From contig DDIL01000173.1 of NCBI GenBank assembly GCA_002338515.1, forward strand, positions 1-14,175: DNA of 14,175 bases. Direction: 5' to 3'. The position numbers and the translations under genes are program-made. The DNA comes from Glaciecola sp. UBA1851. Its GTDB lineage: Bacteria > Pseudomonadota > Gammaproteobacteria > Enterobacterales > Alteromonadaceae. Positions 1 to 7,665 of this stretch are shown here, in pieces. The stretch's first letter is position 1, and each line of letters begins with the position of its first letter. The notes beneath the pieces are model-generated. The model saw nothing but the letters and a program-made list of their open reading frames with translations, was not told the origin of the DNA and searched no databases.

Positions 1-1
1 T

Positions 2-2677
2 GCCCATATTACTCGCCTTGTATTAAGTGAAGGCGAAAAAGTAAAGCATATTGACGGATTCGAAATAATTATCGAAGAAGTTTTAGAGCAAGATAACTTA
101 TTAACTTATGTTGGAACGCGTTGTGACAATGACGAAAAAGCGCACATTGTTGAAGTTGCCTTAGACTCTCAAGTTAAGCTGAATCAGCCTGAAAAACGAC
201 TATTTCATAGTCAGTTCGACGATCCTAAATGGTTTGATACTCGCTACGAATGCTGGTTAAAGCAAAATGAATTCGCAAATTCAGGCGTAGTCGGTTTAGT
301 TGGAGCAAGAGTTGAACTTATTCCTCACCAAATACACATTGCTAATCAAGTAGGGAACCGATACGCACCAAGAGTGTTGCTCGCGGATGAAGTAGGGTTA
401 GGTAAAACAATTGAAGCCGCACTCATATTGCACATGCAGCTTATTACCGGCCGAGCGAAAAGAGTATTAATTGTTGTGCCTGATTCATTGGTGCATCAAT
501 GGTTAGTTGAGATGTTAAGAAAGGTGAATCTAGCTTTCTCGGTGTTTGATGACGAACGTATAGAAGCCGTAAAAGAAAGCGGCGAAAACCCATTTGAACA
601 AGAACAGTTGGTTCTATGTAGCCAACGTTTTATTAGCCAACCAAAAGTGTTACAGCAAGCTGCAAACACATCTTGGGATATATTAGTGGTAGATGAAGCT
701 CACCATTTAAAATGGAGCGAAAATAATGTGTCAACTGAATATGAAGCCATTGAAACCCTAAGTAACATTGCCACATCGGTATTATTATTAACCGCCACTC
801 CCGACCAACTAGGGCATCAAAGTCACTTTGCAAGATTACGCTTGCTCGACCCCGCTCGATTTTATGACTATGAAGCATTCCTAAAGCAAGAAACTGAATA
901 TGCCGAACTAGCACAAGCTGTTACGCCGTTAATAGAAAATAGAGAACCAACCGTTACAGAAGTCACTATTTTAAAACATGCAATAGATAACTTAGACATA
1001 TCAGAATTTGATTTGTCGCATGAAGAAGATAGGCAAAAGTTGGTCATGCGAATGGTCGATCAACATGGGACTGGGCGATTATTATTCAGAAACAGACGAG
1101 CGGCAATTGCAGGATTTCCTGAACGAATTACCCATCCAATTAAACTTAAATTGCCAAAAGAATATGCGATGAGTTTATTTGAAAAAGATGATGTTAGTCA
1201 TGCCCTTCATCCTGAACGGTCCGTTATTCAAAATGAACAATGGCCAAGTTTAGACCCAAGAGTTACTGCATTAATAGAATTCTTGGAAGACAACAAAGAA
1301 GAAAAAGTTCTCGTTATTTGTGCATTCGCAAGCACCGCTTTGCAACTAGCAGAGCACATGCGCTTAAAAACTAGTATTCGCCACACTGTTTTTCATGAAC
1401 ATATGAGCATTGTTGAACGCGATAAGGCCGCTCATTATTTTTCTGAGAACGAAAAAGGCGCGCAAGTTATGTTGTGCAGCGAAATAGGGAGTGAAGGAAG
1501 AAACTTCCAATTTTCTCGTCATTTATTCTTGTTTGACCTTCCGCTTAACCCTGATTTACTTGAACAAAGAATTGGTCGACTAGATAGAATTGGGCAAAAG
1601 TTCGATATCAACATTCACGTTCCTTATTTTGAACAAACTGCTCAAGAGGTATTGTTTAAGTGGTATGAAGATGGGTTAGAAGCATTTAATGCTACCTGTC
1701 CAGTTGGCTCTGATGTCTTTAAACGTTTAGAAGATGATCTTCATCATGCACTTGCGACACCTGAAGATACAGAAAACTGGCAAGATGTCATTGCTCAAGC
1801 AAATAATTTAACTGTTAATTTAAAATCTCAAATTGAAGAAGGTAGAGATAAGCTGCTTGAAATTAATGCTAAAGGAAATAGTGAAAGCGAGGAAGTACTT
1901 GAACAAATTGTACAAGCTGAAAACCCTATATCTATGATGAAATTTATGACAAGGTTATTTGACAGTTTAGGCATTGTTCAAGAGGAGAAAGACGCACATA
2001 GTTTTATATTAAAACAGTCAGAAAATACCTTATGCCCAATCAGCAGTATTTCAGATGATGGTTTAGAAGTTACTTACAAAAGAGAAATTGCGACGCAACT
2101 TGAACATATTACATTTTTAAATCCTGACAGCACATTGGTTACACAATGCATAGACTCTGTGCTCACTGATGTAATTGGAAAAAGTAGTTTATGTTTTGTT
2201 AATAAAGTTGACGCGCCTGTTGGAGCCTATTGGATTGAAATTTTAGCTGTTTTAAATCCGTCTGCCCCACCTGAGTTGCAGCTTTATCGATACTTACCAG
2301 CTACTGCAACAAAAGTATGTTTGGATGCAAAATTGAATGTAGTAGATGAAATTTTCTCGCCTATGTTTAAAGTAAAACCCAAAATGGCCAAGCAACTTAT
2401 TACCGCATTAAGCGAGCCTATCTCCGCCACTATTGAAGCCGCGTTGAAAGAGGCTCAGACTGAGTTAGCAAATTTGAAAAAAGCCGCTCAAATTAATATG
2501 CAGTACGAACTAGATGAAGAAATTTCTCGATTAACAGAATTACAGAAGCATAACCCTGCCATCCGTAATGAAGAGATTGATTTCTTAGTTAAACAAAAAC
2601 AACAACTTACTCATGTCATTGAAAATGCCGATCCGATTCTGGATAGTGTTAGAGTGGTTGTGAATAATCCCAAATAA
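2..2677 (+). CDS. rapA: RNA polymerase-associated ATPase RapA (HepA), 5'-truncated by window
   Basis: RapA is a Swi2/Snf2-family ATPase that binds RNA polymerase and promotes its recycling after transcription. The frame is open from base 2, so the start codon lies upstream; by comparison with E. coli RapA (968 aa) about 45 N-terminal residues are missing. The visible 891 residues begin in the N-terminal Tudor-like region. They then show Walker A (DEVGLGKT, codons from about base 386), the DEAH box (bases 692-703), motif III (LLLTATP), and helicase-C motifs including LCSEIGSEGRNFQF and EQRIGRLDRIGQ. The long RapA-specific C-terminal region follows, with a charged helical stretch near the end. 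A GTG at 374 inside the ATP-binding motif is not the real start. The stop lies 1 nt before rluA, and rapA-rluA adjacency is also seen in E. coli. Identification is secure. Confidence 0.98.
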   Translation, partial: AHITRLVLSEGEKVKHIDGFEIIIEEVLEQDNLLTYVGTRCDNDEKAHIVEVALDSQVKLNQPEKRLFHSQFDDPKWFDTRYECWLKQNEFANSGVVGLVGARVELIPHQIHIANQVGNRYAPRVLLADEVGLGKTIEAALILHMQLITGRAKRVLIVVPDSLVHQWLVEMLRKVNLAFSVFDDERIEAVKESGENPFEQEQLVLCSQRFISQPKVLQQAANTSWDILVVDEAHHLKWSENNVSTEYEAIETLSNIATSVLLLTATPDQLGHQSHFARLRLLDPARFYDYEAFLKQETEYAELAQAVTPLIENREPTVTEVTILKHAIDNLDISEFDLSHEEDRQKLVMRMVDQHGTGRLLFRNRRAAIAGFPERITHPIKLKLPKEYAMSLFEKDDVSHALHPERSVIQNEQWPSLDPRVTALIEFLEDNKEEKVLVICAFASTALQLAEHMRLKTSIRHTVFHEHMSIVERDKAAHYFSENEKGAQVMLCSEIGSEGRNFQFSRHLFLFDLPLNPDLLEQRIGRLDRIGQKFDINIHVPYFEQTAQEVLFKWYEDGLEAFNATCPVGSDVFKRLEDDLHHALATPEDTENWQDVIAQANNLTVNLKSQIEEGRDKLLEINAKGNSESEEVLEQIVQAENPISMMKFMTRLFDSLGIVQEEKDAHSFILKQSENTLCPISSISDDGLEVTYKREIATQLEHITFLNPDSTLVTQCIDSVLTDVIGKSSLCFVNKVDAPVGAYWIEILAVLNPSAPPELQLYRYLPATATKVCLDAKLNVVDEIFSPMFKVKPKMAKQLITALSEPISATIEAALKEAQTELANLKKAAQINMQYELDEEISRLTELQKHNPAIRNEEIDFLVKQKQQLTHVIENADPILDSVRVVVNNPK

Positions 2678-2678
2678 T

Positions 2679-3374
2679 ATGCAAAAAAAGGCAGTAGCCG
2701 CAAGAAAGCGGCCACCTATGGTTTATAATCCGCCGCCTTTTCCAGGTTTTAAGATTATTTTTCAAGACGACCATATTGTGGTGGTTGAAAAGCCTAGTGG
2801 TTTATTAAGCGTACCGGGGAAAGCACTTGAACATAAAGATTCATTACAACTGCGCTTGCAACGAGTGTGGCCTGAATTAACGGTAGTGCATAGGCTTGAT
2901 ATGGCAACGTCTGGTTTAATCGTTTTTGCATTAAATAAAGCCAGTCATCGGCATATTCAACAACAATTTGAAAAACGTTTAGTGAGTAAAACTTATTATG
3001 CTCGCGTGCTAGGCGTGCCTAATGAAAAGCAAGGTGAGGTGTCACTACCACTAATTTGTGATTGGCCAAATAGACCAATGCAAATGGTAGATATGAAACG
3101 CGGTAAACCAGCTACCACATATTATGAAGTTGTTGAGAATGACAGTCACTCTAGCCTAATTAAGCTTACGCCTATAACGGGTCGCTCGCATCAATTGCGC
3201 GTGCATATGCTTGAATTAGGCCATCCAATTTTAGGCGATAAACTATATGCTAGTGAAGTCGGCAAAAAAATGGCTAACCACTTATGTTTGCATGCAGCTT
3301 ATATTAACTTTACTCACCCTGTTACTCATACTCAAATTTCTTTTAATTCCCAATATCAGTTCGAGTTGAATTGA
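2679..3374 (+). CDS. rluA: dual-specificity rRNA/tRNA pseudouridine synthase RluA
   Basis: RluA converts uridine to pseudouridine; the E. coli enzyme modifies U746 of 23S rRNA and U32 of several tRNAs. The 231-aa product aligns along its length with the 219-aa E. coli protein as I recall it. It has the motif HRLDMATSGL, whose Asp74 is the catalytic residue, as well as KPSGLLSVPG near the N terminus, LPLICDWPNRP in the middle and ITGRSHQLRVHM followed by GHPILGD toward the C terminus. There is no S4 domain, as expected for RluA. The start at 2679 lies 1 nt after the rapA stop and has no clear ribosome-binding site, so translation is probably coupled. An in-frame ATG at 2718 (MVYNPPP) would give an N terminus closer in length to the E. 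coli protein and is a real alternative. Confidence 0.96.
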   Translation: MQKKAVAARKRPPMVYNPPPFPGFKIIFQDDHIVVVEKPSGLLSVPGKALEHKDSLQLRLQRVWPELTVVHRLDMATSGLIVFALNKASHRHIQQQFEKRLVSKTYYARVLGVPNEKQGEVSLPLICDWPNRPMQMVDMKRGKPATTYYEVVENDSHSSLIKLTPITGRSHQLRVHMLELGHPILGDKLYASEVGKKMANHLCLHAAYINFTHPVTHTQISFNSQYQFELN

Positions 3375-3552
3375 TAGCTACATCACAAAAATCCAATTAA
3401 CAAACGTCTACAATTTTAGATAAACATATTAAAGCCGATATATAGTTACGATTTAAATATCATTGTTACCTTAGTCAGTATTCTTTGGTGACGCAACAAT
3501 AGATGATTAGCGATGCGTTTAAGCTATATTAATTGGATATCTAACATTTAAG

Positions 3553-4620
3553 ATGAATTTATTACTTCCCCTTATGAAAACGCTTTTGAATTTCACGTTG
3601 ATGCTTATACTTTCAATAGTAATTATTGTTTTATCAGTCAGCCATTCTCAAGCAAAGGGTAACCATTACGCGTCTGACAATGATCTCTTTTATCACCTTC
3701 CTAGCAAAAACGTACTTACGTTATCTATTGATATCCCGCAAAGAGACATTCAGAAAAATGAAGACCAAGTTGGGGAAACAGGAGAATCAGAATCCAATTC
3801 AGATAAAAATACGCATCAGTTGCATATTCCTATTATAAGATACGAAGCAAGACAACCACTGATAAAAGGATTTGCCATAATAATTGGTGAGCAACAAGTA
3901 GGACAAAAAGTAGATGCAAATATGATGTATTTAGCAGACACACTTCCTGATCATGGCTGGCATACAATTTTCATTAACCCTACCGACCGTTGGTTAGCAT
4001 TATTAGAAGATGATTCTTTAGCTAATATATATGACAAAGAATTGGAAAGTGAAGATAACAATACTGGCATACCTCAAAAGGACAATATTGCATCAGATAA
4101 TGACAATAGTGCTGATTCTATTTCCAATGATACTCTCCAACAAACAGGCTTGCAGCCTTTTATGCAACAACCACCTCAACACATTTATTCCAAAGGTCAA
4201 TATCAACAGGCGCTTAAATTAGTTTTAAATAAATTAGATACTGATTTTTTACAACAACCTGGTTATAGACTAATCATTTCTAGTGGCATGAGCGCGTTTA
4301 ACACCATAAATATCATGAATGATATAGAGCCTTTTTCTGCTAACGGTTTAGTCATCACTAATCCATATTGGCCAAGCTATGAAGAGAACAACACATTGCC
4401 AGACTCTTTAAGTTCGTTAACAATTCCTATACTGGATATCGTCTCCACATCAGATAATAACTGGTCTACAAAAACAAGTTCTCCAAGGAAAATAGCAGCA
4501 AGGGTAAACATGCTTGCTTTTTATAGGCAAAGAGAACTAGTTAATAGCGGTCAAGATTCACTTCGTTTCAATCACATAAAAAATGAATTGATAGGCTGGA
4601 CCAAATACTTAGGCTGGTAA
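3553..4620 (+). CDS. exported DUF3530-like alpha/beta-hydrolase-fold protein of unknown function
   Basis: The 355-aa product begins with a long hydrophobic segment (residues about 10-30) ending in SHSQA, which reads as a signal peptide cleaved near residue 34, so the protein is probably periplasmic. Residues about 91-143 (IIRYEARQPLIKGFAIIIGE, then LPDHGWHTIFINP) and 238-355 (a strand-turn-helix with SSGMSA, LVITNPYWP, IPILDIVSTSDNNW, FYRQREL, final GW residues) match my memory of DUF3530, a family with an alpha/beta-hydrolase-like fold. The usual G-x-S-x-G nucleophile elbow is absent (SSGMSA), so hydrolase activity is doubtful. Two acidic, Asn/Ser-rich insertions (about 67-89 and 152-200) look disordered. 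An alternative start is Met8 (3574); neither start has a good ribosome-binding site. The gene is flanked by non-coding gaps of 178 and 158 nt, so it is probably monocistronic. The function is unknown and the family call is from memory. Confidence 0.72.
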   Translation: MNLLLPLMKTLLNFTLMLILSIVIIVLSVSHSQAKGNHYASDNDLFYHLPSKNVLTLSIDIPQRDIQKNEDQVGETGESESNSDKNTHQLHIPIIRYEARQPLIKGFAIIIGEQQVGQKVDANMMYLADTLPDHGWHTIFINPTDRWLALLEDDSLANIYDKELESEDNNTGIPQKDNIASDNDNSADSISNDTLQQTGLQPFMQQPPQHIYSKGQYQQALKLVLNKLDTDFLQQPGYRLIISSGMSAFNTINIMNDIEPFSANGLVITNPYWPSYEENNTLPDSLSSLTIPILDIVSTSDNNWSTKTSSPRKIAARVNMLAFYRQRELVNSGQDSLRFNHIKNELIGWTKYLGW

Positions 4621-4643
4621 AGAAAAGTGTACAGCCTTTTTTT
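4611..4643 (+). terminator. probable Rho-independent terminator after the DUF3530-like gene
   Basis: AGGCTG (4611-4616) pairs with CAGCCT (4632-4637), directly followed by a run of T ending at 4643. The stem is 6 bp with a long 15-nt loop, and the 5' arm lies inside the last codons of the gene, just before its TAA. The same heptamer AGGCTGG also occurs at 4593-4599, giving a possible alternative 5' arm. The U-tract is convincing; the large loop makes the hairpin only moderately so. Confidence 0.45.
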
Positions 4644-4778
4644 AGTTTGGATATAACTGTGCTGAAAACCCCCTACAGCAAAGGTAATCAACTTATTTAC
4701 CGAACTTTCTTATAATTACCTGTGATTTCATAAATGCAGACTATACTTATAATATATTAATTAACTCGGTCACATAAA

Positions 4779-5102
4779 GTGCGTGTGCAATCATTTATAG
4801 ACAAAAAGTCATCTCAGTTAGTGATGCATATGAATGGCTTTTGGTACGATAATCTTCCTTACAAAACGCTTGAAGCATTCTTGTGGGATACGCTGGAGGA
4901 GTGGTCAGCTATCGAACAAAAAGACACCCAAATTTACACTCACAAAGAGCGTATATTTTGGCATTTATTTCACGAAACTCAATTCGTCACAGCCGCTACT
5001 CTTCAAAACGACAAGGTCCTTAAACAAGAAATAGCCTATTGCTTAGAATACCTGCAAAACAATCGCCCTTGCCCTTTAGACGTTGTGGGTATGCGCCCTT
5101 AG
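4779..5102 (+). CDS. hypothetical protein, 107 aa, unrecognised
   Basis: I do not recognise this protein. It is rich in aromatic residues (FWYDNLPY, FLWDTLEEW, FWHLFHETQF), has no signal peptide or membrane segment, and appears mostly helical. It ends with a short Pro/Cys-containing tail (RPCPLDVVGMRP). The only possible starts are GTG at 4779 (used here), GTG at 4785 or 4821, and ATG at 4824 or 4830; the upstream frame is closed by TAA at 4758. None has a clear ribosome-binding site. A TATAAT at 4748-4753 would put transcription start near 4760, a short leader for the GTG start, but no good -35 is visible. The frame fills the space between the preceding gene and convergent thyA, and its protein-like composition favours a real gene over chance. 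It is probably a small cytoplasmic protein; no function can be assigned. Confidence 0.6.
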   Translation: MRVQSFIDKKSSQLVMHMNGFWYDNLPYKTLEAFLWDTLEEWSAIEQKDTQIYTHKERIFWHLFHETQFVTAATLQNDKVLKQEIAYCLEYLQNNRPCPLDVVGMRP

Positions 5103-5133
5103 TCATTCAATCTCATTACAATTCACTGTTCAC

Positions 5134-6015
5134 TTATACTGCAAATGGGTACGCTATTGGCTCATGACATTGATAGTCTTGTACTTTAAAGTCGTCTGTA
5201 CTTACCCAAGTTTCAATGTCTTTTAAGGACTTAATGTCAGGATTAATCGAAAGGCTTGGCATGTCAAAAGCAGGGCGTTTTAGTTGTACGTTTTGCATTA
5301 GTTCAAGTTGATTTTCATAAATATGTGCATTTACAATTTTATGAAATACTTTACCCGGCTTATGACCTGTAATTTGGGCCATTAAAGCAAGCAACACAAA
5401 GCATTGAGGCATATTAAATGTCAACCCAAGCGGAACATCACAGCTTCTCATATAACTAGTTAAGTGTAACGTCCCATCAAGTAAAGAAAAGGTGTGGGTA
5501 TGCATACATGGCCGTAAACAACCTAAATCGAACTCACCTGGATTGTAAAAAGTTAAAATTTCGCCTCGATCGTCTATGTCATTACTTAAATTAGTTACAA
5601 TTTTTTGTAATTGGTCTATTGAATCTCCATTTGGCTTTATCCAACTTCTCCCTTGAACACCGTAAACACGGCCCATGTCATCTTTTCCCTTCCTAGCTGG
5701 ATTAGACAACCAAGCTTCATTTTCATTGGCATTGGCATCCCAAGTTTTGCATCCAATGGCACGAAAGTCAGCGGCATTATCATAACCACGAAGATAACCT
5801 AAAAGCTCGGCAATTGCCGCTTTGTAATAACACTTCCGAGTGGTAACCAAAGGAAACTGATTAGCACCAACGTTATATTCTAAATCGGCATTAATGAGCG
5901 TTAAGCATCGAATCTTAGTCCGTTTGTTTTCAACCCATTTACCTTGTTGAATCACTTTACTGCACAAGTCTTCATATTGACTAGTATTGGACGATATTTC
6001 AGGTATTTGGCTCAT
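5134..6015 (-). CDS. thyA: thymidylate synthase ThyA (Vibrio-type variant)
   Basis: ThyA methylates dUMP to dTMP using 5,10-methylene-tetrahydrofolate. The 293-aa product carries the catalytic cysteine in LRPCM (Cys170), RSCDVPLGLTFN (Arg190, Asp193, Asn201) and the H-x-Y pair in NAHIYENQ (His231, Tyr233), plus FPLVTTR near the N terminus. It differs from E. coli ThyA (264 aa) at several conserved spots: the GTGT after Arg32 is replaced, the double Arg that binds substrate phosphate reads R-G (150-151), and the residue after the catalytic Cys is Met, not His. The same pattern fits the Vibrio-type ThyA as I remember it, so it is a lineage variant, not a damaged enzyme. Its ATG overlaps the lgt stop (TAATG), and AAGAAGG lies upstream in the end of lgt. 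It is the last gene of the rppH-ptsP-permease-lgt-thyA operon and is convergent with the 107-aa ORF. No terminator is visible. Confidence 0.97.
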   Translation of the reverse strand: MSQIPEISSNTSQYEDLCSKVIQQGKWVENKRTKIRCLTLINADLEYNVGANQFPLVTTRKCYYKAAIAELLGYLRGYDNAADFRAIGCKTWDANANENEAWLSNPARKGKDDMGRVYGVQGRSWIKPNGDSIDQLQKIVTNLSNDIDDRGEILTFYNPGEFDLGCLRPCMHTHTFSLLDGTLHLTSYMRSCDVPLGLTFNMPQCFVLLALMAQITGHKPGKVFHKIVNAHIYENQLELMQNVQLKRPAFDMPSLSINPDIKSLKDIETWVSTDDFKVQDYQCHEPIAYPFAV

Positions 6016-6854
6016 TATGCTTTAACCTTCTTTTTCTTATGAGTAGATGCAACTGGAACTGGGCCTTTTATGCCTTTTTTATTTGCGTATATTATAAGAG
6101 CCAAGCCGGCCAATATCATTGGTATACACAACACTTGCCCTTGGCTTAATCCTATATCGTATAACCCTAAATGAGCATCTGGCTCTCTATAGAATTCAAC
6201 AATAAATCTAAACGCGCCATAACCTAACAAAAATAATCCACCTACCGAACCAACAGGACGTGGTTTTACTGAATATAGCCAGAGAATAACGAATAACACC
6301 GCACCTTCTAAAAAGAACTCATAGAGTTGCGAAGCATGCCTAGGATCAGGGCCTGCTCCAGGGAACACGAAAGCCCAAGGCACATCGGTGGTTCTTCCCC
6401 ATAATTCCCCGTTTATAAAATTACCGATGCGACCCGCACCTAGTCCTATTGGCACTAAGGGAGCAATAAAGTCACCTACCGCTAGAAAACTCCATTTCTT
6501 CAATCTTGCATATATAAAAGCAGCGACGATGACGCCAATACATCCCCCATGAAACGACATCCCCCCTTCCCAAATTTTAAACAGATACAAGGGGTTTTCT
6601 AAGAATGATGAGAAACTATAGAACATAACATAACCAAATCGACCACCCACTATTACACCTAAGAAACTATAAAACAGTAGGTCGCTTAGCTCATCTTTAT
6701 TCCATGGCGTTCTTGGGAGTCTTCTTGAAGCTAGCCAATAGGCAGCTGCAAAACCAATTAGATACATTAGCCCGTACCATCTTAGGGCAACAGGGCCAAG
6801 TTCTATTATAACTGGGTCAATTTGCGGAAAACTTAAATAAGCTTGTTCTGCCAT
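6015..6854 (-). CDS. lgt: prolipoprotein diacylglyceryl transferase Lgt
   Basis: Lgt is the inner-membrane enzyme that transfers diacylglycerol from phosphatidylglycerol to the lipobox cysteine of prolipoproteins, the first step of lipoprotein maturation. The 279-aa product (E. coli 291) has several membrane segments and the signature GRIGNFINGELWGR (residues 141-154), containing the Arg and Asn known to be essential in E. coli. It also has MSFHGG (His102), a PRHASQLYE motif (about 171-179) and GYGAFRFIVEFYREPD near the C terminus. The tail ends in a lysine-rich cytoplasmic stretch (HKKKKVKA). The ATG lies 4 nt after the permease stop, and the gene's own stop overlaps the thyA start by one base, so expression of the operon genes is likely coupled. 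Confidence 0.98.
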   Translation of the reverse strand: MAEQAYLSFPQIDPVIIELGPVALRWYGLMYLIGFAAAYWLASRRLPRTPWNKDELSDLLFYSFLGVIVGGRFGYVMFYSFSSFLENPLYLFKIWEGGMSFHGGCIGVIVAAFIYARLKKWSFLAVGDFIAPLVPIGLGAGRIGNFINGELWGRTTDVPWAFVFPGAGPDPRHASQLYEFFLEGAVLFVILWLYSVKPRPVGSVGGLFLLGYGAFRFIVEFYREPDAHLGLYDIGLSQGQVLCIPMILAGLALIIYANKKGIKGPVPVASTHKKKKVKA

Positions 6855-6858
6855 TTTA

Positions 6859-7665
6859 TTATTCTAATCCTATAATCATTCTTATACTAACTAACACTAA
6901 GAATACAGCGAATATGCGCTTGAGCTTTTTAGTATCTAATTTTGCGGTAAGTTTAGCACCAATTGGAGCGGTTAACATGGAAGTAATAACAATTCCTATG
7001 GTTGCGGGTAAGTAAACATAACCAAGTGAGTATTGGGGAAGATAGACGGCATTTAGCCCAGTATAAATAAAACTAATGGTGCCAAAAGCAGCAATTATCA
7101 CACCACACAAAGATGCACAGCCTATTGCCTTTTTAATATTAATTTGGAACCAAACTAAGATAGGCACCAAAATCGCTCCTCCACCAATGCCCATTAAGGC
7201 AGACAAGAATCCGCTGCCTAAGCCAATTCCACTTAGAGCAGGCTTGGCTAGAGATAACTTAGAGACTTTATTTCGGCCAAAAATCATTTGTAAAGCAATG
7301 ATAATAACAAAAAACGCAAAAATACGTTTTAACACTACACCGGAAATAGAAGTAGCAAATAATCCGCCTAAACTAGCCCCAATAGCAATACCGATAGCAG
7401 TATATAACACAATTTGATTGTCAATATTACCAAGTTTTAAATGACTTCTTGCTGATGACAGCCCGGTAAATATTACCGTTGAAAGAGACGTTGCAATGGC
7501 CATTGGCATAGCATGTTCAACTTCAATACCAAGTAAAACATTAGACATATACAAAAATGCAGGCACAATAATTAGGCCACCACCTATACCCAACAAGCCA
7601 GCCAATACACCAACCAAGACGCCAAGTAACAAGCAGCACACAAAAAGAATTAGAACTGGATCCAA
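6859..7665 (-). CDS. TauE/SafE-family (UPF0721) membrane permease
   Basis: The 268-aa protein is almost entirely hydrophobic, with about 8 predicted membrane spans in two homologous halves. Each half carries the family's glycine motif: LLGIGGGLIIVPA (around residues 24-36) and LMGIGGGAILVPIL (around 157-170). TauE/SafE proteins include exporters of sulfite and organosulfur anions, but most members have no proven substrate and none can be assigned here. The start is TTG at 7663-7665, immediately after the ptsP TAG, with AGG about 7 nt upstream inside the end of ptsP. A GTG at codon 9 is the next option. The gene lies between ptsP and lgt, a place where E. coli has no gene; whether it serves ptsP, lgt or neither is unknown. 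Confidence 0.9.
   Translation of the reverse strand: MDPVLILFVCCLLLGVLVGVLAGLLGIGGGLIIVPAFLYMSNVLLGIEVEHAMPMAIATSLSTVIFTGLSSARSHLKLGNIDNQIVLYTAIGIAIGASLGGLFATSISGVVLKRIFAFFVIIIALQMIFGRNKVSKLSLAKPALSGIGLGSGFLSALMGIGGGAILVPILVWFQINIKKAIGCASLCGVIIAAFGTISFIYTGLNAVYLPQYSLGYVYLPATIGIVITSMLTAPIGAKLTAKLDTKKLKRIFAVFLVLVSIRMIIGLE

Noticed and set aside
633..914. Minus-strand 93-aa frame inside rapA
   Set aside because: It lies wholly within conserved RapA coding sequence and the translation resembles no protein; a shadow frame.
3626..4222. Two plus-strand frames (70 and 63 aa) within the DUF3530-like gene
   Set aside because: They are alternative-frame shadows of a gene with a signal peptide and family-like motifs.
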